From positions 62,001 through 126,000 of the forward strand of contig CAVZBR010000006.1 in NCBI GenBank assembly GCA_963773585.1: 64,000 bases of DNA, in the 5' to 3' direction. Within the stretch, counting starts at the first letter, position 1; each line of letters begins with the position of its first letter. The position numbers and the translations under genes are program-made. The DNA comes from CAVXJN01 sp963773585 (GTDB taxonomy: Bacteria > Pseudomonadota > Gammaproteobacteria > JASBUN01). Positions 43,635-52,403 of this stretch are shown one piece after another. The notes under the pieces are model-generated. The model ran no database searches. It saw only the letters and a program-made list of their open reading frames with translations, and was not told the DNA's origin.

Positions 43635-43748
43635 GGGGCGTTATTGTAGCGGGAAGCGCGATCTTCGTCCCCCCATTTTGGCCGCAGAAACGTCTTCAGT
43701 TCGGCGTTCAAGTTCCGATATATTAAAACGAACTACCACTCGAAGTAG

Positions 43749-46220
43749 ATGGCGAGCCTTTCGCTTCCCTGGCAGGCCGCATGCGGACATCGCGCGGTCC
43801 CCGCAAGGGGGGACCCGGCGCCTCACCCGAAGGATATTACGCCCTTGCGACGCGACCGCAGCACTACAATCATCGCTCTCGGCTTCGGGACCGTGCTGGT
43901 ATTGATGGCAGTTCTGACCTTCAGCGCATTGCGGGTCCTCGACGTCAGCAGTCAGCGCCTGGAAACCATCGTCAACCAGAACAATATGAAATCCGAGCTG
44001 GTGGTGGAAATGCGCACCGCCGCCCGCGAACGCACCCTCGAACTGCACCGCATGCTGTTGTTGGATGACCCGTTCAAGCTCGACGACGGCTGGATGCATT
44101 TCAACCGACTGGCGGCCGATTTCATCAAGGCCCGCGACGCGCTCAAGGAAATGGCCACTCCAGAGGAACGCGAGCTGCTCGACCTCCAGGGCCGGTATAC
44201 CAATGAGGTGAGCCCAATGCAGGCGCGGGTTTCGGAACTCGCCATGGCGGGTTCCCGCGAGGAAGCTGAACAACTGTTGCTGGAGCGCGTGCTGCCCGGT
44301 CAGGACCGTTTGTTCAGCGTGCTGTCGAAGTTGTCGCAAATACAAAAAGATCAAGCCAGACGCACGGCGGACCAAACGAAGCGCGACCGCCAGGCGGCGA
44401 CAACGCTGATTCTACTCATGGCGGGCAGCGTAACGTTGATCAGCATATTGATCGCGGCCTACGTTATACGGCGTACCGGTGACAGCGCCCGGCAATTGGT
44501 CGAAGAAAAGGAACGAGCCGAAATCACACTTCATTCCATCGGCGACGGCGTCATCACCACCGACGCCAGCGGCCGCATCGAGCGGCTCAACATCGCGGCC
44601 GAGATGTTGACCGGATGGACGTCCGCGGACGCTGCCGGAAACCCGCTGCTGACGATCATGCGTATGGTACGCGCGTCTGACCGCCGTTTGATCGCCGATC
44701 CGGTGTCGCGCGCACTGCGCGACGGGTGCGTACATTCCTCGGAGCCCGATACGCTGCTCGATCGGCGCGATGGCCGCGAATTGGCGATCGAATTCACCGC
44801 AGCGCCGATCATGGATCGCTGGCAGCACCGCATGGCCGGCACCATATTGGTGTTTCGCGATGTGACCGAAACCCGCGCTCTGGCGACGCAACTCGCGCAT
44901 CAGGCGCGACACGACAGCCTCACCGGCTTGATCAATCGGCGCGAATTCGAGTCGCAGTTGCAAGAGACGTTGACCGAGGTCCGCCAGAACCCGGAACAGA
45001 ACCACTGGCTATGCTATATCGATCTCGACCAATTCAAGATCATCAACGATACCTGCGGACACATAGCGGGCGACGAGCTTCTGAAACAGATCGCCGGGCA
45101 CCTGAAGCGGGAATTGCGCGACTCCGATTTGGTGGCGCGCATGGGTGGCGACGAGTTCGCGGTTCTGCTCAAGGACTCCGATGCCCATGCCGCCCACGAA
45201 ATAGTCGAACGCGTGCGCGGCATATTGCACGAATTGCGCTTCGCTTGGGACGACAAATTCTTCAGCAGTAGTGCCAGCATCGGCATGGTCCCCATCGGCG
45301 CCCGTAGCGGTACGTTGTACGACTTGCTGAGCGCAGCGGACAAAGCCTGCTATGTAGCCAAGGATCAGGGACGCAATCGCGTTCACGTCTATCTTCAGGA
45401 TGACGATGCCGTAGCGCGTCATGAAGGCGAGATGGAGTGGGTACACCGCATACGCCGCGCCCTGGAGGAAGACCGCTTCGTATTGTACGTGCAGCCGATC
45501 CAGCGGCTTCGGGACGGATTCAACGAGCACTGGGAAGTACTACTGCGCATGCTGGACGAGGATGGCCGGCTGGTACCGCCCATGGCATTCATTCCCGCAG
45601 CCGAGCGCTACAATCTGATGGGGGATGTCGACCGCTGGGTGGTGCGCACCACGCTAGCGCTATTGCGAGCGCCGGGCGCCGGTTTCGGCCCGGCTGACAC
45701 CTCCGTGGCAATCAACCTGTCGGCACAATCCTTGTGCGACGACGAATTTCTGCAGTTCATCCTGCACCAGCTCGCGCAGCCTGGACTGTGCGCACAACGG
45801 TTGTGCTTCGAAATAACCGAAACGGCCGCCATTGCCAACTTGTCCAGAGCCCAGAAATTCATCACCAGTCTCAAAGAACGCGGTTGTCGGTTCTCTCTCG
45901 ATGATTTCGGCAGCGGGCTCAGTTCGTTCGGCTATCTCAAGACGCTGGCGGTGGATTACCTGAAGATCGACGGCACCTTCGTCCGCGATATCCTCGACGA
46001 TCCAATGGACCGGGCGATGGTGGAATCCATCAATCAGATCGGCCATGTCATGCAAATTGCGACCATCGCCGAATATGTGGAAGAAGCCGAAACCCTCGAG
46101 CTGCTGCGCGAGATGGGCGTGGACTATGCCCAAGGCTACGGCGTGGCGGCTCCCAAACCTTTGACCGAACTATCGCTGCAGGTGCCTGCCACCAACTCGC
46201 CCACACACTCCCGCGCCTGA
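43749..46220 (+). CDS. Membrane GGDEF-EAL protein with four-helix sensor and PAS domain
   Basis: The protein is 823 aa. A membrane helix (about 38-60), a four-helix-bundle type periplasmic sensor (about 65-215) and a second helix (about 217-240) lead to PAS (about 255-370), GGDEF (about 385-550) and EAL (about 560-810). G-G-D-E-F is intact near 467 with R-M before it. The EAL signature reads E-V-L near 595, keeping the Glu. D-D-F-G-S-G and K-I-D-G are intact, and the late E-G-V-E is E-Y-V-E. Both activities could be present; it makes or breaks c-di-GMP. A TTG at 43845 with AAGGA upstream is an alternative start that removes a stretch without homology. Confidence 0.88.
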   Translation: MASLSLPWQAACGHRAVPARGDPAPHPKDITPLRRDRSTTIIALGFGTVLVLMAVLTFSALRVLDVSSQRLETIVNQNNMKSELVVEMRTAARERTLELHRMLLLDDPFKLDDGWMHFNRLAADFIKARDALKEMATPEERELLDLQGRYTNEVSPMQARVSELAMAGSREEAEQLLLERVLPGQDRLFSVLSKLSQIQKDQARRTADQTKRDRQAATTLILLMAGSVTLISILIAAYVIRRTGDSARQLVEEKERAEITLHSIGDGVITTDASGRIERLNIAAEMLTGWTSADAAGNPLLTIMRMVRASDRRLIADPVSRALRDGCVHSSEPDTLLDRRDGRELAIEFTAAPIMDRWQHRMAGTILVFRDVTETRALATQLAHQARHDSLTGLINRREFESQLQETLTEVRQNPEQNHWLCYIDLDQFKIINDTCGHIAGDELLKQIAGHLKRELRDSDLVARMGGDEFAVLLKDSDAHAAHEIVERVRGILHELRFAWDDKFFSSSASIGMVPIGARSGTLYDLLSAADKACYVAKDQGRNRVHVYLQDDDAVARHEGEMEWVHRIRRALEEDRFVLYVQPIQRLRDGFNEHWEVLLRMLDEDGRLVPPMAFIPAAERYNLMGDVDRWVVRTTLALLRAPGAGFGPADTSVAINLSAQSLCDDEFLQFILHQLAQPGLCAQRLCFEITETAAIANLSRAQKFITSLKERGCRFSLDDFGSGLSSFGYLKTLAVDYLKIDGTFVRDILDDPMDRAMVESINQIGHVMQIATIAEYVEEAETLELLREMGVDYAQGYGVAAPKPLTELSLQVPATNSPTHSRA

Positions 46221-46223
46221 ACC

Positions 46224-47612
46224 TCAAATGACACGCGAGAAGCGCGGCTCGCTGGCGTGTGACAGATAGCGATCGAACACCATGCATATGTTGCGGATCA
46301 GCAAACGGCCGGCGGCGGGCACTTGAATCCCGGGCGGAGAAACGCGCACCAGGCCGTCCCGTTCCATGACCCGCAGGGCCTCGAGTTCGGCGGCAAAATA
46401 GTCACGGAACTCGATCCCATAGCGTTGTTCGATGGACGCCGCGTCCACCTCGAAATCGCATACCAGACGCGTGATCAACTCGCGTCGCAACAGATCATCG
46501 GGGCCAAGCTCAAAACCACGGTGGATCGGCAAGTGACCGTTATCCAGGCAGCGCTCGTATTCCTCAATGCTCTTGACGTTCTGGCTGTAACTGGTACCCA
46601 CCATACCGATCGCCGAAATCCCGAATGAGACCAGATCACAGTCGGCGTGAGTCGAGTAACCTTGGAAATTGCGATATAGCGTTCCAGCACGTTGCGCCAC
46701 CGCGAGTTCATCGTCGGGACGGGCGAAATGATCCATGCCGATATACACGTAACCGGCCGTTTGCAGGTGTTCGATGGTGGATTGCAGAATCCGCAGTTTC
46801 TCGGCTGCGGACGGCAACTGACCGGCATCGATTTGGCGCTGAGTCTTGAACATCTCAGGCAGGTGCGCGTAATTGAAAACCGAGATGCGATCCGGCTCGG
46901 CCGCAAGCAACGTATGCAAGGTGCGTTCGAAACTGGCCACGCTTTGTAGCGGCAGACCGTAAATCAGGTCGACGCTCACCGAGCGAAAGCCTTTGTCGCG
47001 GGCCGCATCGATCACCGCGAACGTCTCTTGCTCCGATTGCACACGATTGACGGCACGCTGCACCGCTGGATCGAAATCCTGCACGCCCAGGCTCATGCGG
47101 TTGAAGCCCAGTTCGCGCAGTAATGCCACCGTGTCGGCGCCTACCGCACGCGGGTCGATTTCGATGGAGTACTCGCCGGCATCGTCGTTGCGCAGCCCGA
47201 ACCACTGTCCGGTCTCCGCCATGAGCTCGGCCATTTGCCCGTGACTGAGAAAGGTGGGCGTACCACCGCCCCAGTGCAGCTGATCCACGGGCCGCGAACG
47301 ATCGAACAGTTCACCCTGCAACTCGATTTCGCGGTACAGGCGCTGCAGATAAAGCTCGGCACGACCGCGGTTCTTGGTTATTACCTTGTTGCAGGCGCAG
47401 TAATAGCAAACCGTTGCGCAAAACGGCAAGTGGAAATAGAGAGACAATGGGCGTGGCGGTAGAACGGCGTTGCTTGCCAGGGCGTGACCGCGATACTGGG
47501 CTTCGTCGAAACCATCGTGGAACTGCACGGCGGTCGGGTAGGACGTGTAGCGCGGCCCCGCGCGGTCATAACGACGGATCAGATCCGCATCGAACAGCAA
47601 AGGTGATTGCAT
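46224..47612 (-). CDS. hemN: Oxygen-independent coproporphyrinogen III oxidase
   Basis: The protein is 462 aa, typical of true HemN. The radical-SAM cluster motif C-x3-C-x2-C is at Cys65, Cys69 and Cys72, with the extra Cys74 usual in HemN. G-G-G-T-P-T-F-L and S-L-G-V-Q-D-F are conserved radical-SAM elements, and R-Y-T-S-Y-P near the N-terminus is the HemN trademark. It decarboxylates coproporphyrinogen III in haem synthesis at low oxygen. An FNR/Anr-like box lies 58-71 nt upstream of the start. Its stop is 3 nt from the convergent GGDEF-EAL stop. Confidence 0.97.
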   Translation of the reverse strand: MQSPLLFDADLIRRYDRAGPRYTSYPTAVQFHDGFDEAQYRGHALASNAVLPPRPLSLYFHLPFCATVCYYCACNKVITKNRGRAELYLQRLYREIELQGELFDRSRPVDQLHWGGGTPTFLSHGQMAELMAETGQWFGLRNDDAGEYSIEIDPRAVGADTVALLRELGFNRMSLGVQDFDPAVQRAVNRVQSEQETFAVIDAARDKGFRSVSVDLIYGLPLQSVASFERTLHTLLAAEPDRISVFNYAHLPEMFKTQRQIDAGQLPSAAEKLRILQSTIEHLQTAGYVYIGMDHFARPDDELAVAQRAGTLYRNFQGYSTHADCDLVSFGISAIGMVGTSYSQNVKSIEEYERCLDNGHLPIHRGFELGPDDLLRRELITRLVCDFEVDAASIEQRYGIEFRDYFAAELEALRVMERDGLVRVSPPGIQVPAAGRLLIRNICMVFDRYLSHASEPRFSRVI

Positions 47613-47669
47613 GGCTGCACCTTATTCCGGGTAGCAAGCGCAGCCTAACCGCCCAGCGGGCGTGCAGCC

Positions 47670-47683
47670 ATGACGTAGATCAA
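47670..47683 (-). promoter_or_regulatory. FNR/Anr-like box upstream of hemN
   Basis: On the minus strand TTGATCTACGTCAT differs from TTGAT-N4-RTCAA only at the last base. hemN is a known Anr/Dnr target in Pseudomonas, so anaerobic activation is plausible. Confidence 0.6.
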
Positions 47684-47868
47684 GACGCGGCGGGAACGTC
47701 TGATCCCCGGCGATCGATTGCCCCGATTTGGCACGGCAAGCGCCGAAATGGCAACTGGCCGGTATCGTACGGGTCGACGAACTTCCGGCTGCCACCCTGT
47801 CCTGCCAATGTATCCCGCCGCAATGCGAGGCTATTCAATTTCGAACGTACCCTGTCAGACGAATTGCC

Positions 47869-48192
47869 TTACTTTTCGTTGCTCCGGGTACCTTGAATCG
47901 ACACGGTTTTTGTTTCGCTTTCCCGGCGACCGTCGCCCTCCGCGCAGTCGGCGAGCGCCGCCAGTCCCTGGGCGGTCAAACGTAGATTGGGCGTACCCCG
48001 CTCGACATACTCCAGGTAACCGTCCGCTACCAATTCATTGACGGCATCTTCAAATGCCGCTTCCTCCTCAGGCGCGAATGTCGGCAAGTAATGGCGCTGC
48101 AACCATTTCGGCGGCAACAGGCTGCCCGCTCGCGCATTGGCGCGGCGAAAGGTTGCCATTAACTCGGCTTTGACCTGCGCTTTGTCGCGCAC
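47869..48192 (-). CDS. Hypothetical protein, 107 aa
   Basis: No family recognised. The protein is charged, has no signal or membrane segment, and the middle (about 40-80) reads like a small helical or winged-helix fold: E-E-E-A-A-F-E-D-A-V-N-E-L-V-A-D-G-Y-L-E-Y, then L-R-L-T-A-Q-G-L-A-A-L. It starts 6 nt after the DUF3185 gene on the same strand, so the two are probably co-transcribed. Coding character is good, with typical codon bias. Confidence 0.65.
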   Translation of the reverse strand: MRDKAQVKAELMATFRRANARAGSLLPPKWLQRHYLPTFAPEEEAAFEDAVNELVADGYLEYVERGTPNLRLTAQGLAALADCAEGDGRRESETKTVSIQGTRSNEK

Positions 48193-48198
48193 GGAAGG

Positions 48199-48399
48199 TC
48201 AGCTCCTTAGACGCATCATTGCGTATAGTCCGACGATCACGCAGCCCGCGCCGCCAAGTAACAACCACATGGACCGGTCGGAAGGCGAACCGGTGACCAT
48301 CTCGGTCACTTGCGAGCCCATGGATTCGTGGGCTTGGTAGCCCCAATAGAGAAGCAATGCTCCAACCACCAGCAGCGTAACTCCAATCAATTTGCCCAT
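48199..48399 (-). CDS. Small DUF3185-like membrane protein
   Basis: The protein is 66 aa with two membrane helices (about 4-21 and 44-62). The order G-x-x-L-L-V-V-G-A-L-L-L-Y-W-G-Y-Q-A, then S-D-R-S-M-W-L-L-L-G-G and G-L-Y matches DUF3185. A weak AGGAAG lies upstream. Function unknown. Confidence 0.8.
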   Translation of the reverse strand: MGKLIGVTLLVVGALLLYWGYQAHESMGSQVTEMVTGSPSDRSMWLLLGGAGCVIVGLYAMMRLRS

Positions 48400-48444
48400 G
48401 CACTCTTCCTATCTTCTATGAAAATGGATTGTGGAGGGCGTCCC

Positions 48445-49065
48445 TCACTCCCGCAACAAGCGAAAATACTGGAAACGCTGCCCCTTCGCTGCCGGCGTGA
48501 CGTGGATTTCCGAGACGGTCTCCAATAGCGTGAAGCCGTCACCCAGCGCATTCATCAGACGCTGTTCGTCGTATCGCTCCACGTCGAGTCCACTGCATTG
48601 CGTAGGGCCGTCCAAGGCGAAGCTGGCGATGATTACCTGACCATCCTTGGGTACCGCAGTGCGCAGCACTTCGACGTAACGGCGCCGATCCTGGGGATCG
48701 GTGAGAAAATGAAACACGGCTCGATCGTGCCATAGCTGGAATACATGGGGCGGCACGAACTCGGTCACATCCGATTCGTACCATTCCACACGATCCGCGC
48801 CTTTACCCAGGCGATGTCGTGCCAAGGCCAATGCGGCGCCGGAAATATCCAGCACGGCGGGATTTTGATAGCCCTTCGCCAACAGCCGGTCCACCAGCAC
48901 CGATGCGCCACCGCCCACATCGATAATGGCGTGCTGAACTTGTATCCCGCTGTTCGCGATCAACTGCAGCGAAATGGCCGGCTCGGACTGATACCAGCTC
49001 ACTTCGTCGCTCGACTTGGCGCGATAGACTTCTTCCCAATGCTGTTTGCGTGCTGTGTCGGTCAT
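48445..49065 (-). CDS. Class I SAM-dependent methyltransferase (thiopurine-like group)
   Basis: The protein is 206 aa. The start M-T-D-T-A-R-K-Q-H-W-E at 49065 was chosen. I-I-D-V-G-G-G-A-S is motif I (SAM binding). A-V-L-D-I-S, D-V-T-E-F and W-H-D-R-A-V-F-H-F-L follow in the order seen in TPMT/TehB-like enzymes. The W-x-x-V-Y motif near the N-terminus and Q-R-F-Q-Y-F-R-L at the end also fit. The substrate is unknown. It is near the MerB-like gene on the same strand (82 nt gap). Confidence 0.85.
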   Translation of the reverse strand: MTDTARKQHWEEVYRAKSSDEVSWYQSEPAISLQLIANSGIQVQHAIIDVGGGASVLVDRLLAKGYQNPAVLDISGAALALARHRLGKGADRVEWYESDVTEFVPPHVFQLWHDRAVFHFLTDPQDRRRYVEVLRTAVPKDGQVIIASFALDGPTQCSGLDVERYDEQRLMNALGDGFTLLETVSEIHVTPAAKGQRFQYFRLLRE

Positions 49066-49147
49066 GGTTCCTCGGTCGACTTGTTGGCGGTATTTGCGGC
49101 GCGGAAAACCGCAGCCCGTCATTTTACCCCATGTGCGCTGGCGCCGT

Positions 49148-49822
49148 TCAATCCGAAACAGCCAGCAGCGGTGCGAAAAAGGCGGCGCCGATCGCGATGG
49201 CTTCCTCCAGACTGTAGAGCGCGCGGCTTTGCGGATCCGACTTCACCCAGGAGGCCGCAACCTCGTCGTCGCGCAAAAAAATCATGTCCCGGCACAGGCT
49301 GTGGGCGGCACAGCTGTGCGGTTTCCGCCACCCGACCCCCACCAGCGGCTGCGTCGGCGATACGCCCATCAGCCGCCGGCCGTGCTGACGCACCTCGATG
49401 GCCGCGCCGGTAACAGCGCATGCAGAAGCGGTTGCAACAGCGCAGTCGAACACGGGTGCCACCGCCAGAGCGTCCACCGCACACATGGCGTTGACGGTGG
49501 CAGCCGGTAATATCAGCCGGTGCGCTGTGTGCTCCAGCGTGAACGGATATGCGCCGACTACGGCACCTGCCGGTGTACGCACGATCAAGTCGGCGGCCGT
49601 CAGGGACGCCAACAGCTCGTCGAGACGCCGAGGCCGGGCCAACCGCTCCAGCGCATCGACGCCGGGCACCGCCCCGGAGCGGGCGAACTCGCACAGAATG
49701 GCGCGATGCACGCCTTTGGCCGGCTTGCTCTGCTCGCTCAACCGTTGCGTCAGCGGCAGCAGGCTCTGCAAACGCGCCACGGCCTGCTGCACTGTCGGCT
49801 CGCAAATGGAGTCGGGGTTCAC
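49148..49822 (-). CDS. MerB-like organomercurial lyase family protein
   Basis: The protein is 224 aa from a GTG that overlaps the upstream gene's TGA (GTGA), so translation is coupled. M-C-A-V-D-A-L gives Cys114 and Asp117; H-S-L-C gives Cys177. In E. coli plasmid MerB the catalytic set is Cys96, Asp99 and Cys159, with the same 3- and 63-residue spacings. The later I-F-L-R-D-D-E-V-A-A-S-W segment also parallels MerB. Overall identity is modest. No merR, merT, merP or merA lies nearby, so either it is a stray resistance gene or the family member has another role. Cleavage of carbon-mercury bonds is possible but unproven. Confidence 0.75.
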   Translation of the reverse strand: MNPDSICEPTVQQAVARLQSLLPLTQRLSEQSKPAKGVHRAILCEFARSGAVPGVDALERLARPRRLDELLASLTAADLIVRTPAGAVVGAYPFTLEHTAHRLILPAATVNAMCAVDALAVAPVFDCAVATASACAVTGAAIEVRQHGRRLMGVSPTQPLVGVGWRKPHSCAAHSLCRDMIFLRDDEVAASWVKSDPQSRALYSLEEAIAIGAAFFAPLLAVSD

Positions 49823-50280
49823 GTGCGCACGGCCGCAGGTTTCGGCCAGCGTCGGCGAACCGGCCCGCCATGGAGATAGTCCCCGGATCGAATCAGGCTG
49901 GCGCAGGCCAGATCGCCCTCATACAGATAAATCCATGCCTCGATGCGACGGCCATCGTCCAAACGTACTGCCCACCGCTTGCGCGCGAATTCCGCCGAAC
50001 CGACACGGGGCCGGCAGCCTTCGTAGTTGTCGAGTCTGGCCAATGTCAGATTCGGCTTTCGCAGCTTGAACAGTTCACCGCGCACCCGATCGCCCGCTGA
50101 GCGGGGCGCAACCATCCCTGGATAGGGTCCGAGACCGAACAAACGACCGGCAACCGTACCGTCGCCCACGTACCCGGCTGGTTCCAGTAAATAGCCCATG
50201 GGATGACCTGCTGCCCGACGGAGGGTGCCGTACACAAACAAATGGACCGGCCCCCGTCGTCGTTCAGTCGCTGGCGACAT
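49819..50280 (-). CDS. Gamma-glutamylcyclotransferase / AIG2-like protein
   Basis: The protein is 153 aa. The V-Y-G-T-L-R-R motif near residue 16 is the substrate loop of the GGCT fold, and L-D-N-Y-E-G-C near 83 carries the expected catalytic Glu. R-G-E-L-F-K-L precedes it, as usual. Members act on gamma-glutamyl amines or peptides, some in glutathione breakdown. It overlaps the methyltransferase before it (17 nt) and the MerB-like gene after it (4 nt), so the three are one coupled unit. Confidence 0.88.
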   Translation of the reverse strand: MSPATERRRGPVHLFVYGTLRRAAGHPMGYLLEPAGYVGDGTVAGRLFGLGPYPGMVAPRSAGDRVRGELFKLRKPNLTLARLDNYEGCRPRVGSAEFARKRWAVRLDDGRRIEAWIYLYEGDLACASLIRSGDYLHGGPVRRRWPKPAAVRT

Positions 50281-51028
50281 GACGCCCGACGCGCAGACGC
50301 AGCACCCAGGTCACCGGAATACTCACTCGGTTACGCGGCCATGCCCTTTGCAGGTCCGCCGCAACCGCGTCTACCGCAACGTTACCGGTCGCCTGCTGAT
50401 ACCGGCGCGATGCGGACCAGGTGTCGAGATAACCGCGCATGTCCTCGATCGTCCAATCCAGGCGCATGGCGAACTGCGGCGCTTGCACTTCTGGAAAGGG
50501 AAACGGAATGTCTTGATAGCCTTCGTCGATCCAATGCCGCTCGGGTGGCCAGTAGGTTCCCACTACGTCTCGATAAAGGCGCCGGACAACAGCATCCACT
50601 GCCGGCACGCTGCTGAACAACCCATAGCACCAGGCTGCCAGCACGCCGCGCGGTCTCAACACCCGCCGCGCTTCGTCGTAAAAGGTCGGGAAGTCGAACC
50701 AATGCAGCGCCTGCGCCACGGTGATCAAATCGACGCTTGCGTTTTCGAGACCTGACTCCGCAGCGGCTGCAATTCGAAATTCGACGTTGGCAGGAGCGCT
50801 TGCCTGGGCGATCTGCTGTGCGCTGGCGTCGGTGGCCACCACGCGGTTGAAAAGGCGGCCCAACTGCGCCGCAGCTTGGCCATTGCCGGTGGCGCAGTCC
50901 CAGGCCAGGCTCCGGTCCGGCGCACGCGCCGCCAAATAATCGAATAGCGGACTTGGATAGCGCGGACGAAAGCGTTGATAGTCACCTGCATGACCGGAAA
51001 AATGATCTTTGAAGTTGGGCGCTGACAT
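50264..51028 (-). CDS. Class I SAM-dependent methyltransferase
   Basis: The protein is 254 aa from ATG 51028. F-K-D-H-F-S-G-H-A-x-D-Y-x-x-F-R-P-x-Y-P at the N-terminus, motif I (A-W-D-C-A-T-G-N-G-Q-A), V-V-A-T-D-A-S-A-Q-Q-I and A-Q-A-L-H-W-F-D are those of the trans-aconitate / UbiE-like methyltransferase group. The substrate is not known. It heads a coupled trio with the GGCT-like and MerB-like genes. Confidence 0.88.
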   Translation of the reverse strand: MSAPNFKDHFSGHAGDYQRFRPRYPSPLFDYLAARAPDRSLAWDCATGNGQAAAQLGRLFNRVVATDASAQQIAQASAPANVEFRIAAAAESGLENASVDLITVAQALHWFDFPTFYDEARRVLRPRGVLAAWCYGLFSSVPAVDAVVRRLYRDVVGTYWPPERHWIDEGYQDIPFPFPEVQAPQFAMRLDWTIEDMRGYLDTWSASRRYQQATGNVAVDAVAADLQRAWPRNRVSIPVTWVLRLRVGRHVASD

Positions 51029-51082
51029 AGCCCCATTGTTACCGCAGTCGCCGGTCTCGGGCAATCTTCGCAGCAGAGCGGA

Positions 51083-52324
51083 TCAATAACGGCTGAGGGC
51101 GATACCCGCCGGAAGTTCCCGCAAAAAACGGTCGAATACCTGGCGCAGTTCAGCTTCGTTGGGAAACTTGTCGCCGAGCCGTGGTTCGACCCTGTGGCTC
51201 AGAACGAATTCGCGGTGCTTCTCGCAATCGTAGAGATAATAGGTGATCTCCTGGTCCAGACCGTTTACCGCGGCGTCGTTCATTGCGGTCGGAATCGCAT
51301 CGGCGTGGCTTCCCCGGCAAAGCCCGTCGCGTTTGGCGTTGTGGTAGGCCGAATAAATATTCGAGCGTGCCCGCTGGCCCAGATCCCGATCCACCAACAA
51401 CACCGACTGGCCGTAACGATCATTTAGACTCGCCTGCATCAGCTGAACCAGATTGGCGGAATAGCTGTCGGAAGTGACGATTACCGGACCCTTCTTGTCA
51501 TAACCGCTGGGATAGACGTACACAAACATGGCCAGGCGAATCTGCTGGTCGTGGCCCTGCCGGGCTTGGTCCACCCGCGCGTCCGGTTTCCCGCTCAGGG
51601 CATCGTTGGCGTCGTCTTTCGACAACACGATCATGACGGATCCGCCGACCCGGGCAAACAGTTTCTCGAGATTGGCACTCGACGGTACCAGCGTCGCCAC
51701 TTGCGGACCGTCCGAAGACACGGTGTCGCGCAAAACCTTTACGTACTCGCACTTGGCCGCGTAGTTGACGTTTTGGGGCAGCGCACCGCTTTGGCGATAG
51801 ATATTGGTGATATCCAGGGTGGCGGTGGCAATTCCGATCACTTCGCCGTTCATGTTCAACACCGGTCCACCGCTGTTTCCCGGTTGGATCGGAACCGAAA
51901 TCTGGTACGCGCGCGGATCTCCCTGCAACCCGGTGCGTGCACTCACGTAACCGGTTGTCATTTTCGCCTCGCAACCCATCACCGAGAGCAGCGGATAACC
52001 GAGCGTGAACACGCTGGCACCGACGTTTGCCGGTGCAGCCGCCAACGGCAACGCCGGCGGCAGCAAATCAGGCTCACGGGGTTTGAGCAGGACCAGGTCG
52101 TTGTTTGGGTCGCGCACGACCACGTCCGCGACCAGTTGGCGATTGTCGTTGCGGATCAACAGCACCAAGTCGGCAGCGCCGACCACATGCTGATTGGTGA
52201 CGATGAAGTGTGAACTCAGGACCCAACCGGTTCCCGTGCGCACCACTGCGCCGGCATCTGAATCCGCCTGGGCAACCGCTGACAACACCGACCACAGCAA
52301 CAGAACCATCAACGCCCGAATCAT
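51083..52324 (-). CDS. Secreted trypsin-like serine protease
   Basis: The protein is 413 aa with a signal peptide (about 1-20). The catalytic triad is visible: His46 in T-N-Q-H-V-V, Asp76 in N-N-D-L-V-L-L and Ser151 in P-G-N-S-G-G-P-V. This is the HtrA/trypsin-2 order, but there is no PDZ domain. The C-terminal half (about 215-413) is of unknown type, and the chain has four cysteines. It acts in the periplasm or outside the cell. The gene stands alone on the minus strand, 79 nt upstream of the radA stop. Confidence 0.85.
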   Translation of the reverse strand: MIRALMVLLLWSVLSAVAQADSDAGAVVRTGTGWVLSSHFIVTNQHVVGAADLVLLIRNDNRQLVADVVVRDPNNDLVLLKPREPDLLPPALPLAAAPANVGASVFTLGYPLLSVMGCEAKMTTGYVSARTGLQGDPRAYQISVPIQPGNSGGPVLNMNGEVIGIATATLDITNIYRQSGALPQNVNYAAKCEYVKVLRDTVSSDGPQVATLVPSSANLEKLFARVGGSVMIVLSKDDANDALSGKPDARVDQARQGHDQQIRLAMFVYVYPSGYDKKGPVIVTSDSYSANLVQLMQASLNDRYGQSVLLVDRDLGQRARSNIYSAYHNAKRDGLCRGSHADAIPTAMNDAAVNGLDQEITYYLYDCEKHREFVLSHRVEPRLGDKFPNEAELRQVFDRFLRELPAGIALSRY

Positions 52325-52403
52325 GTATCCCCCCGGTCAGACCCATCCCACGCCCGGGCCATTCTCAAAAATGCCGGTTGAATTCAGCGACGCTTTAGCC
52401 TGT

